The notes under the pieces are model-generated. The model was given only the letters and a program-made list of their open reading frames with translations. It did not search any database and was not told the DNA's origin. This document shows, one piece after another, positions 8,190-15,963 of a stretch of 64,000 nucleotides of DNA (its first letter is position 1; the number at the start of each line of letters is the position of its first letter). A program made the translations under genes and the position numbers. The stretch is taken from the NCBI RefSeq assembly GCF_963511525.1, contig NZ_CAUPIY010000002.1, positions 1 through 64,000 of the forward strand, read 5' to 3'. Source of the DNA: Mobiluncus sp963511525 (GTDB taxonomy: Bacteria > Actinomycetota > Actinomycetes > Actinomycetales > Actinomycetaceae).

Positions 8190-8561
8190 AGATGCCTAGA
8201 TAATGACTTACCGGTTAATGAACTTGCTACCGTTATCACAGTTCAGGCTCTAGACCTGGTACAAAATGGCTTCTATCGCAGAGTCTAGAGCTTTGAGCAT
8301 ATGCACCCTGGCGTTATTCTGTAGGGCTTTAAAATGTATCCAGCCCATGTTCACGTCGGTTCCCGTCAGGGTACAGATTGACTCTGCCTTGTGACTAGGA
8401 CCGCAAAGCGCCACAGTGTCTATCTCAAAAAATCCTGGTTCGTCAGAGATCTCATTCACGGCTTTCCTGATTTTTATTGAGTTACGTAACAGTGCTCTTA
8501 GTTGCGTACTCAAATAGGACGGCTTATGTTCGCAATAAAAAGATTGTGCGAGCTTTCTCAC
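8190..8561 (-). pseudogene. Decayed DDE transposase (ISNCY/integrase-core type)
   Basis: The 103-residue open part carries RALLRNSIKIRKAVNEISDE, PGFFEIDTVALCGP, TLTGTDVNMGWIHFKAL and NNARVHMLKALDSAIEA, a conserved block of integrase-core transposases. After a TAG the homologous series continues in the same strand as LNCDNGSKFIN. The expected N-terminal and C-terminal parts are missing and the frame is broken, so it is a remnant. It directly abuts the IS3 remnant, suggesting that one element inserted into or next to the other. Confidence 0.75.
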
Positions 8562-9304
8562 AGGTCGCGAGTGGCGGTGGAACCGCTTAGACGCTGGTAT
8601 AAGCGTTTATTGGTCGAGGCAAAAAAAGTTTAGGACTCACACGTGAAGAGCGTGCTGATAGTGAGCGGCTTAACGTGAATATGTTGAATTGCGGCGGGCT
8701 ACGTAGATTTTAAAACGGTCTCAGCTTTATTTGTAGCCGAGCTCGACCGACCGGCCCGTTAATGATTGCTTATATTGACAAGTATAAGCATCAATTCGAA
8801 GTGGAGCTGATTAAAACCAGAAGGCCAAAAAACTATGAATAGCTGATATTACCCGTGTGGGTACTTTGTATGGGTTTGCCTATAAGGTATTTATCGTTAA
8901 TGTGTTCTCACTAAAAAATTGATGGCTGGTCCACCAAAACTATCACAAAAAGCAACACTCAATTATCGTGTACAATATAAAATTGACAACTAAGGTATAA
9001 AGCCATCTGCTAGAAGCTTCGGGGATTCATACGATAACACCCTAGCCAAAACTGTGGGTGAGCCATAACAAAAATAAGTTAATCTACTCTCGAACATGGT
9101 GTTCATGTCACCAGGTCAAAGGGTCAACTCTGAACTGGGTTTAGAGGTAGAGCAATATCCGCTTCCACGAATCTCTGGGAAACATCACTCCTAAGAAGGT
9201 CATCGCAAGCTATAACCAACACCGAGTCAGCCAACTAACTTCCGTATCAAAAAGGACAAAAAGGGTGCTAGATTTGGCAAATGAGTTAAAAAAAGCAAAA
9301 AACT
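8562..9304. other. AT-rich stretch with plus-strand IS3 remnants
   Basis: No intact gene. Fragments of an IS3 orfB on the plus strand are visible at about 8768-8815 (IAYIDKYKHQFEVE, the usual N-terminus) and about 9017-9060 (GDSYDNTLAKT, the region of the catalytic Glu, here changed), separated by stops and deletions. This is therefore a third transposase remnant, opposite in orientation to the one at 7485. Confidence 0.6.
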
Positions 9305-9715
9305 GTGATGCTGTGGTATCCTAGGTGTGTGAGAAAAATGCATGAAATGTTTACAAAGTGTTCAACTGCTACAACTTACGCTAACCTGGTACTTGAAGCC
9401 GCGCTTGAGGCATGGAGATTGAACGGTAAGGGGGTTGTAGTCGACAGTTCGATTCCCGGTAACGGCATTTTTGCCAAACTAATTCATCCTGACGACAAAA
9501 GTATAGAGTATTGTGTAGAAGAAGATGTAGACGAATCAACCTGGGAGACCCTCTTAAGCTATACAAAACCTAAGTTTTGGACACAACGGGCCTTAGTTCC
9601 CCTTCAAAGTCTCGGGCAAGCTCATGATTTTTTGCGTGAAGGAAACTTCGAGATCCAAGGATGGTGGATTGGTGATGAAGATAATGTGTTATTTGGATCA
9701 GTAGAGGTTGCCTAA
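9305..9715 (+). CDS. Hypothetical protein, coupled to HAD gene
   Basis: This 136-aa (or about 126-aa) protein is not recognised. It is mixed alpha/beta in character, acidic (pI low by composition) and has no signal peptide or membrane segment. A motif-like centre reads GKGVVVDSSIPGNGIFAKLI. Starts are possible at 9305 and at the ATG at 9338 (MHEMFTK), which follows GTGTGAGAAA; the later start is as likely. Its TAA overlaps the ATG of the next gene (TAATG), so the two are made together. Composition is AT-rich like the rest of this island. Function cannot be assigned; strict coupling suggests a partner of the phosphatase-like protein. Confidence 0.7.
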   Translation: MMLWYPRCVRKMHEMFTKCSTATTYANLVLEAALEAWRLNGKGVVVDSSIPGNGIFAKLIHPDDKSIEYCVEEDVDESTWETLLSYTKPKFWTQRALVPLQSLGQAHDFLREGNFEIQGWWIGDEDNVLFGSVEVA

Positions 9716-10692
9716 TGCCACCGGCTGTTTATGCGCAGAACGTGATTGCGTTAATCTGGGATTTTGATAAAACTCTTTCTCCAGACTATATGCAAAAACC
9801 GCTATTCGAAGAGTATAATGTTGACCCTACGGATTTTTGGATGCAAAACAACGAATACATTGAATACTACAACAAAAAAATTGCAAATAATCTTGAAGAA
9901 GTGAATCCTGATACATTCTACCTAAATCAGATAATCAAATATATCAAAGCAGGAATTTTCAAAGATTTAACCAACAAAAAACTACAAGAACTTGGGAGTA
10001 AGATAAGACTTTCCGCCGGTCTTCCTGATTTTTTCGATCGTACTCGTGCAATTGCTTCAGAACCAGATTTTAATAAACACGACATTCGTATAGAACACTA
10101 TATTGTTTCAACCGGGTTACGCGCCATGATTCAAGGTACAGCCTTAGCAGACAAAGTAGACGGTATTTGGGCATGCACCTTATTGCCATCTTCCTCCGAG
10201 CCATCTTCCTCCGACAACAAATCAAACAATCTTTTGCCAGTAGCAAGTACACAAGTTCTCTCTCAAGTCGGTTATGCACTAGACAATACAACTAAAACCA
10301 AGGCTATTTTTGAGATAAATAAAGGTATTAATAAAGATACAACGGGACGGCTTGATGTTAATACCCGATTATCAGACGATCAAAGACGTGTTCCATTTCA
10401 CTACATGATATACATAGCTGATGGCCCTAGCGATATACCCAGCTTTTCCGTTGTGGGAAGTAAAGGTGGAAAATGTTTGGCGGTATATGGGGAAGACCCT
10501 AAAGAGTATGAAAACGCCGCCTCTTTGGAAGAGCAGGGGCGGGCTCACAGTATTGCCCCAGCTGACTATAGGCCTGGCAAGCCTGCCGATAAATGGCTAA
10601 ACAGGGCAATTCGAATTATGGCGAACGAAATTGTAGCTAAGCGGGAAGCTGTATTTAATTCTTTAGGAATGCTTCCAGAGCACGTTGTGTAA
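9715..10692 (+). CDS. HAD-superfamily phosphatase-like protein
   Basis: This 325-aa protein carries HAD motif I as WDFDKTLS (nucleophile Asp about 16, acid/base Asp about 18), motif II as IVSTGL, a Lys-rich TKTKAIFEIN as motif III candidate, and motif IV as IADGPSDIP (about residues 236-241). All catalytic elements of an aspartate-nucleophile phosphohydrolase are therefore present. The cap between motifs I and II is long (about 100 residues, helical) and a low-complexity Ser-rich insert (PSSSEPSSSDNKS) lies near residue 160. Substrate is unknown. Start ATG overlaps the stop of the upstream gene. The gene is AT-rich and lies among IS remnants, which points to transfer. Confidence 0.85.
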   Translation: MPPAVYAQNVIALIWDFDKTLSPDYMQKPLFEEYNVDPTDFWMQNNEYIEYYNKKIANNLEEVNPDTFYLNQIIKYIKAGIFKDLTNKKLQELGSKIRLSAGLPDFFDRTRAIASEPDFNKHDIRIEHYIVSTGLRAMIQGTALADKVDGIWACTLLPSSSEPSSSDNKSNNLLPVASTQVLSQVGYALDNTTKTKAIFEINKGINKDTTGRLDVNTRLSDDQRRVPFHYMIYIADGPSDIPSFSVVGSKGGKCLAVYGEDPKEYENAASLEEQGRAHSIAPADYRPGKPADKWLNRAIRIMANEIVAKREAVFNSLGMLPEHVV

Positions 10693-10909
10693 TCTAAAGA
10701 AGACATTTTTTATTACATATGTTAAGTTACACTGTGTGTGCACATTTTTTTAATTGTGGTTAGTTTTACGCACGATGGAAACTACTAACAATTTATTTAT
10801 TCATGTTGTAAACTTGTGTTTACAAATCACTCTCGGCCCAGCTGTACCAGAGCGGGTACAATTAGTACAGCGTTTAGACAAGTACCGTGCTGCTCCGAAC
10901 CTTATAACA

Positions 10910-11440
10910 AACACAGCGACCGACTTTGAATATCAGCCCAAAATCGAACTAGATACTTCTTAATGTTTTAGAAGTCTACATGTCTAAATCCGAAAACGTC
11001 TTTTTCTTGGCTTGTTCGTTACAGTGCAATTTTATTTCATTTTTAGGCGTGAATGAAAACGATAGAATTAAACACGAATGTTTTGTTCAACACGGCTTGA
11101 GGCGGGATAAAAACTCTGCAAATCGCTCATATTTTTGCACAGCCAGCCCAAATCAATTGAATAATATTTTTCTTATTGCTGACGAGTTTCGCTATTTTTA
11201 AATCGATTAAGGCGCCACAAACCCGTTTTTCTAACTTATTTAGGATTGGCACAAACATTGCTCACTAATAATCTTTTATAAATCACATTCAGCTAAAGAG
11301 AAAAATCCTAGGCTACACAACCATGTCAACAGCAATAATCGACGCCGTGGTTTACCACACACAAGTACTGTAAACCAGCGAAAAATCCTACCGACTCCCG
11401 AACCACGAGCGACCAAAACCTGTTGAATAAACTGTTAAAA
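10910..11440 (+). pseudogene. Decayed istB copy of an IS21-family element
   Basis: The sequence tracks the intact-looking istB at 13278-13802 with many substitutions: FEYQPKIEL parallels FDYQPQIRN, SENVFFL parallels AENIILL, VNENDRIKHECFVQHGLR parallels MKAIEQNTNVLFNTAQG, and IADEFRYF parallels IIDEFGYL. Further on, AAAAATCCTAGGCTACACAA and the end near AAAATCCTACCGACTCC are nearly identical at the DNA level. Stops and small deletions break the frame and the P-loop is lost. No matching istA is seen, so this is the right half of an older IS21 copy. Confidence 0.8.
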
Positions 11441-11774
11441 ATTCAATAGCCAAAAACTCATAATTTTAAAACAGCCGCCGATAAAGTACTTTGTTTTAGA
11501 TTAGATTGAGGATAATCTTTTTGTTTACACCACTCCGGCAGATAGTAGCAATATCTGACAAACAAAAGTTTTCTGCGAAGACCGGTGGGGTTATAATCAC
11601 AATCATGCCTTTTGGTCGGTTAAATCGAGGCAGAAAGGCAGATTCCAGTAAGTCGGTTGGTGATTTTATGCGGATTATTGGCGTTTTAACCCGACATCAT
11701 TGCGTAGTTTTTGCAGTTGCTCGAGTGCCTGCTGAAAGCAATTTCGTATGTTGCTAGCTTTAGGCCACTGGCGT
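11441..11774. other. Short gap before IS21
   Basis: It starts with a decayed form of the IS21 right end (ACAGCCGCCGATAAAG matches the CAACCGCCACCGACAA of the intact end). An open frame at 11506-11757 has no recognisable product or ribosome-binding site and is not called. Confidence 0.35.
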
Positions 11775-11843
11775 TGTTAGTGGCATCTGAAATTTGAGCA
11801 GTTTTGGCATTTGAAAATTGAGCACTTCTGTCAGATTAGGAGT

Positions 11844-13046
11844 GTGATTTCGTTGCATGATTGGGAAGTTATTCGGTCTTTGGCGCGGTCGGGTGTTCCG
11901 AAAGCGCAGATTGCTAGGGATTTGGGGTTGGCGCGTAACACGGTGGCGCGTGCTGTTGGGGCGGATTCGCCGCCGCGTTATCAACGGTCTGGGAGGGGTT
12001 CGTGTTTTGATGCTTACGAGACCAGAGTCCGCTCGTTGCTCCAGGAAACACCGCGTATGCCGGCAACGGTTATCGCGGAACGGATTGGCTGGCCGCGGTC
12101 TGGGAGGTTGTTACGTTATCATGTTGCTTTGATACGTCCTGAGTTCTTACCTATTGATCCGGCAGACCGGCTGGAATGGGATATCGGGGACGCTGTCCAG
12201 TGTGATTTGTGGTTTCCTCCGTACAAAGTGCCGTTGGATGACGGGCGGGAATGTCTAGTTCCGGTTTTGGTGATGGCTTGCGCGTATTCACGTTACACGG
12301 TATGCGTGGTGATTCCTACACGTACAACTGCTGACCTGTTACAGGGTATGTGGGAAGGGGTGCAGCGTTTTGGTGGTGTACCACGCCGGTTCATTCGGGA
12401 TAACGAGTCTGGTATCGGGCGTGGTAATCATCTCGCTGCAGGGGTTAGCGGGTTCATGGGAGTACTTGGAGCCACGCTCAAACAGCTCCCTCCCAGAGAC
12501 CCGGAATCCAAAGGGATTATCGAGCGGTTTAATAGGTACGCAGAAACATCATTCATGCCAGGACGGCATTTTCTTTCCCCGCAGGATTTACAGGCTCAGC
12601 TCGATGATTGGATGGTGAAAGCTAACGGTCGTACGCATGCCACGTTACATGCTATACCTGCTGAAATGTATCAGGAGGAACTGACTCATTTCGCGTCGTT
12701 ACCACCCGTGAAACCACAGTGTGGCTGGTTCAAAGAAGTCCGGCTGGGACGGGATTATTACGTTTCCCTGGACGGGAACCATTATTCCGTGAGTCCGGAA
12801 TGCATAGCCGCTCTCGTCCAGGTCAGGGCTGACCTGAACACTGTTAGCGTTACCTGCAAAGGAAGCCTGGTTGCTAAACACCGGCGAGCGTGGGGCTCTG
12901 GGATAACCATCAAAGACCCAGCCTATGTGGCTAAAGCCCGCCAGTTAAGGGAGAAACTCCGGCTGATTGAACACAATCCCAAGCCTGTCCTCACTGCGCA
13001 GACAACGTTAGAAGAATACGACCGGGTTTTCAAGATAGGAGCATAA
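11844..13046 (+). CDS. istA: IS21 transposase IstA
   Basis: This about 400-aa DDE transposase opens with an HTH (VIRSLARSGVPKAQIARDLG, NTVARAV). The catalytic core has WDIGDAVQCDLWF (first Asp), FIRDNESGIG (second Asp) and DPESKGIIERFNR (Glu). The C-terminal part (GRDYYVSLDGNHYSV) is typical IstA beta-barrel. The frame is open back to a TTG at 11811; the GTG at 11844 or TTG at 11853 is preferred because TTAGGAG lies just upstream, the TTG having the better spacing. The reading frame is intact, so the protein may be made. IstA needs the IstB ATPase, whose gene is interrupted here, so autonomous transposition is doubtful. Confidence 0.9.
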   Translation: MISLHDWEVIRSLARSGVPKAQIARDLGLARNTVARAVGADSPPRYQRSGRGSCFDAYETRVRSLLQETPRMPATVIAERIGWPRSGRLLRYHVALIRPEFLPIDPADRLEWDIGDAVQCDLWFPPYKVPLDDGRECLVPVLVMACAYSRYTVCVVIPTRTTADLLQGMWEGVQRFGGVPRRFIRDNESGIGRGNHLAAGVSGFMGVLGATLKQLPPRDPESKGIIERFNRYAETSFMPGRHFLSPQDLQAQLDDWMVKANGRTHATLHAIPAEMYQEELTHFASLPPVKPQCGWFKEVRLGRDYYVSLDGNHYSVSPECIAALVQVRADLNTVSVTCKGSLVAKHRRAWGSGITIKDPAYVAKARQLREKLRLIEHNPKPVLTAQTTLEEYDRVFKIGA

Positions 13047-13049
13047 CCA

Positions 13050-13802
13050 ATGACCCAGGTAACTAAAGACATCATTTTTTACACTCACGCATTGAAAACA
13101 CCTCGCATAGCCAAGACCTTCCAACACATGATAGACATGGCTAAAGACCAGGGCTGGTCCATGGAAGAATTCCTCGCGGCCGTACTCGAGACCGAGGTCT
13201 CAGCACGTCAAGCCGCAGGAATCTAGAACAAGCTACAACGAGCCCATTTCCCGTACCGCAAAACCATGGAAGAGTTCGATTTTGACTACCAGCCCCAAAT
13301 CAGGAACGAGATACTCCCCAATGCTTCAGGAGCCTACATCGCTAAAGCGGAAAACATTATCCTCCTCGGCCCGCCCGGGACCGGGAAAACCCATCTCGCT
13401 GTAAGCCTGGGAATGAAAGCGATAGAACAAAACACTAACGTTTTGTTCAACACCGCTCAAGGCTGGATAGAAACCCTGCAAACCGCGCACAACCACGCAC
13501 AGCTAGCCCAAGCATTAAAACGGTTGAAAAAATACCCCCTTCTCATCATTGACGAGTTCGGATACCTCCCAATCGATGCGGACGCCGCGAACCTGTTCTT
13601 CCAACTCATCTCAGACCGCTACGAACAAGGCTCGCTAATAATCACTTCCAACCTACCATTCAGCCAATGGGGAGAAATCCTAGGCTCCACAACCATAGCC
13701 ACAGCAATAATCGACCGCGTAGTCCACCACGCCCAAGTCCTGCAAACCAGCGGAAAATCCTACCGACTACGCAACCACGACCAACCAAACCCAGTAAAAT
13801 AA
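13050..13802 (+). pseudogene. istB: IS21 helper ATPase IstB with internal amber codon
   Basis: The gene starts 4 nt after istA (MTQVTKDIIFYTHALKTPRI) and encodes Walker A GPPGTGKT, Walker B LLIIDEFGYLPID and sensor SNLPFSQWGE of the IstB/DnaC-like helper ATPase. Codon 59 is TAG (13224-13226), in frame between RQAAGI and NKLQRAHFPYRKT; both sides align continuously with IstB, so a single base change made the stop. A reinitiation Met at 13266 could give the C-terminal 178 residues including the whole ATPase core but without the N-terminal IstA-contact part. The element is probably defective, or dependent on readthrough. Confidence 0.85.
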
Positions 13803-13855
13803 AACTGCTCAAAAGTCAACAGCCAAAAACGCACCATTTTCAACCGCCACCGACA

Positions 13856-14314
13856 ATTTGGGACACATCCGGATCGGATGCATCTCAGATGCTGAGCCAG
13901 TTGACAAATAAGCCACTCATGTTTGGTAATAAAAAGCGCGTCCTGGTGGTCGTGTTGTCTCCCACGCCAGCGTACAAGTGGATGGGCGACGAGTCTGATG
14001 AGACCTTTGTTTCCCAACAATTCGGTGCAGTAAACATTATTTCCGGGTTGATTAAAAATAAAAAATTTCGACCTGATTTGGTAATTTGTTTCGCGAGCAA
14101 ATTTGACTTGTATTCAAAAGAAAGCCCTAATCAATCTGACAGTAACCGTGAATATTATAAAAAACTATTCGCAAATCATCGAGAGAAACTCCAATCAGTC
14201 TGCCTTGCCAGCAACATTCCTTTCAAATTTATAATTGGTAGTTCAACAACCGGGTGGGGAATCCGGGAAGCAAACAGTTTCATTGCCAACAAACTTGTTT
14301 CGAGTCACAAATGA
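13856..14314 (+). pseudogene. C-terminal part of a GTPase, cut off by IS21
   Basis: The frame is open from the IS21 junction and reads IWDTSGSDASQ, a G3 (DxxG) motif, then strand RVLVVVLSPTP, then DLVICFASKFDLY with a G4-like SKFD, then FKFIIGSSTTGWGI with a G5-like SS. The P-loop (G1) and switch I that must precede are gone and are not found left of the IS, so the N-terminal half was lost by insertion plus deletion. Translation could restart at ATG 13889 or 13919. The 3' end overlaps the next gene by ATGA. GTPases of this kind occur in NTPase-centred conflict operons; that link is inference. Confidence 0.65.
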
Positions 14315-15015
14315 GCTTATTTAATCGAGATTTATCTTCAGCGCAGACCGGTATCTATGTTTACGGGTTTACGCGCAGCAATCAGTTCGGACCTGTAGTC
14401 TGGTCTGCAGACGAATACAGACCGGATCCACGCACATCGGAGATGGCGTCCCTTCTAGCGGAAAGCCCTGCCGCCCAGATTTTTGCCTGCGCCGACAAAT
14501 GTGCCAGCAACAGTGGGGATACCCTGCTGTTACGCTTTCCTATTGACACGGTAGAAACCTGTAGCGGACGAGGCGGTCTAAGTATAGTAGCCGCTGCGGA
14601 AACGCCGTTAGGCGCGACCGACCAGTTGAAGTTATGGCTGATGGGGCGGGTCATTCAGAGTCTAATTGACACACCACTGCGAGGATTGGCGGACGTTGAA
14701 CGAACCGCGCCTAGCACGATGACCGATATAGGTGATGAATTGCAGCACTACGGTACAGAAAGCCTTAACCAGCTCAAACCAGGCTACAAGGCCTTGGCAG
14801 CCTGGACGGATATGTTGGTTCAAGGCCAGAGCATGGCTCTACCAACACAAAACTGGACCTTAGAATCAGCTCTGATGATGGCTGCGTTACAGAGTCAGGC
14901 ACAGTCACGGAAAGCGCAGGTAGCCTTGACTATGCCGGTATCGCAACTCCCTACAAGCAACTTGATTGCGTACGGATGCTGGTTAGACCAAATCATCTGT
15001 ACTACGCCTGTATAG
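14311..15015 (+). CDS. Unknown protein, partner of the truncated GTPase
   Basis: This 234-aa protein is not recognised. The ATG overlaps the GTPase stop (ATGA), so the two are one transcription-translation unit. The N-terminal 110 residues look like an alpha/beta domain (TGIYVYGFTRSNQFGPVV, LLLRFPIDTVETCSGRGGLS); residues 110-200 are helical (LKLWLMGRVIQSLIDTPLRG). No signal peptide or membrane helix. The frame is intact, but with its GTPase partner beheaded the system is probably non-functional. A GTPase-associated adaptor or effector is one idea, not demonstrated by any motif I can name. The start was chosen for the overlap rather than an upstream ATG at 14254. Confidence 0.65.
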   Translation: MSLFNRDLSSAQTGIYVYGFTRSNQFGPVVWSADEYRPDPRTSEMASLLAESPAAQIFACADKCASNSGDTLLLRFPIDTVETCSGRGGLSIVAAAETPLGATDQLKLWLMGRVIQSLIDTPLRGLADVERTAPSTMTDIGDELQHYGTESLNQLKPGYKALAAWTDMLVQGQSMALPTQNWTLESALMMAALQSQAQSRKAQVALTMPVSQLPTSNLIAYGCWLDQIICTTPV

Positions 15016-15036
15016 GGTTTGTAGGAAGGAAGTAAG

Positions 15037-15227
15037 TCAACCCTGACGGATAACCATGATGGGCGAGTTAGTTTTCACGCCCCGGCAGCTGAGGGACAAT
15101 GACAAGCTAGCATAATCCTCAAGTAGACGAACCGCCCAATCATTTTCAACCCGACCGAATTTCTTTGGCGCGATCTCAATGCCCCTGTCAGCCCGATTGG
15201 GGCAAGACTTGGAACACTGCAATTGTG
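15037..15227 (-). other. Possible small ORF or remnant downstream of the DUF4276 gene
   Basis: The minus frame ending at 15037 reads …GIEIAPKKFGRVENDWAVRLLEDYASLS…, which looks protein-like, but it has no start of its own after the DUF4276 stop apart from in-frame upstream TTG codons inside that gene. It could be a decayed third gene of the pair. Confidence 0.2.
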
Positions 15228-15923
15228 TTAGGCAGCAAAGGACAGCAGTTTGGCAACCCAATCAGCAAAGCGTGGACACTCCTTGAGCACCGCCTCAAAG
15301 GGGGTATGGTCGAATACGTCTGTTGAATCGGGGACTTTACGGTAGCGAACTTTGCTACGTTCCTTTAGTTGAATAATTCGTTTAGACGGGGAAGTTTGGG
15401 GCGAATCGTTGATTTCTTCTACCCCGCCGGACGAGTCTCTCCACCCAGCCATCTGGCGAATCTCTGCAGCGCTGAACACCGTTGAACTTCCGTGCAAAGC
15501 TGCGGCTATAACCAGCGTTTCAAATTCATGCTTCACTACGAAAGGTAAGAATTTTCCTGGTTGTTCCCGTTTCGTGTAGCACTCGAGCAGTTTTTCCTCA
15601 AGCTCCTCACACTTCGGAGCGGACAAACCGGCTTCCTTAATAAAATCCCGCGGAAAACCGTAGTAGTCGATCATCGTCGATACACCCTGCAATTGCGGCT
15701 CTGCAAGCAACGAACGAATCAACGAGTCATAACATGGCGTCGCCCTGGAATACCAGCCGCCACCACCAGAACATGCTTTCCCATTCGCACCGACCCCAGT
15801 TTTTACCACAATCGCTTTGGTATATAACTTCCCGCCGCTAGCCTGACAAAGATAAGGGTCTAAATAGTTCACAATGAACTGTTGCTCCGATGGTCCCTCC
15901 GCAACAATCGCAATCTCTACCAT
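15228..15923 (-). CDS. DUF4276-family protein (TOPRIM-like), defence-associated
   Basis: This 231-aa protein opens with MVEIAIVAEGPSEQQFI, the EGxxE strand-helix of DUF4276 proteins, and has the family's VGANGKACSGGGGW region, MIDYYGFPRDF and the conserved KHEFETLVIA. DUF4276 has been related to TOPRIM-type nuclease folds and usually sits beside an SMC/ABC-like AAA ATPase, as here. The start is the ATG at 15923 because GGAGG lies 8 nt before it; an earlier start at 15941 would overlap the site. It follows the ATPase by 40 bp on the same strand. Role in phage or plasmid defence is inferred from family context. Confidence 0.8.
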   Translation of the reverse strand: MVEIAIVAEGPSEQQFIVNYLDPYLCQASGGKLYTKAIVVKTGVGANGKACSGGGGWYSRATPCYDSLIRSLLAEPQLQGVSTMIDYYGFPRDFIKEAGLSAPKCEELEEKLLECYTKREQPGKFLPFVVKHEFETLVIAAALHGSSTVFSAAEIRQMAGWRDSSGGVEEINDSPQTSPSKRIIQLKERSKVRYRKVPDSTDVFDHTPFEAVLKECPRFADWVAKLLSFAA

Positions 15924-15963
15924 TGCTGCACCTCCACGCACCTTGAGATCACCCTATTGCCAT

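Larger units (their letters stand above)
11775..13855 (+). mobile_element. IS21-family insertion sequence
   Basis: About 2.08 kb with istA then istB on the plus strand. The two ends are related in inverted orientation over about 50 bp: left TGTTAGTGGCATCTGAAA and, at the right end on the complement, TGTCGGTGGCGGTTGAAA, each followed by a second GGC…TTGA…TTTGAGCA subrepeat, as is usual for IS21. No target-site duplication was recognisable. The right end cuts a GTPase gene. An older, decayed istB lies 0.3 kb to the left, so the element entered this area at least twice or duplicated locally. Confidence 0.85.

Noticed and set aside
9446..9465. GTTCGATTCCCGG resembles a tRNA T-arm.
   Set aside because: It lies inside the open 136-aa gene, and no acceptor, D or anticodon stem can be built around it.
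11506..11757. 83-codon ORF before IS21, considered as the lost N-terminal half of the GTPase.
   Set aside because: No P-loop or other G-motif; composition and reading do not fit.
13667..13855. Extension of the GTPase remnant frame leftwards into istB.
   Set aside because: The frame happens to be open through the istB 3' end, but its translation there is an out-of-frame product of IS21 DNA.
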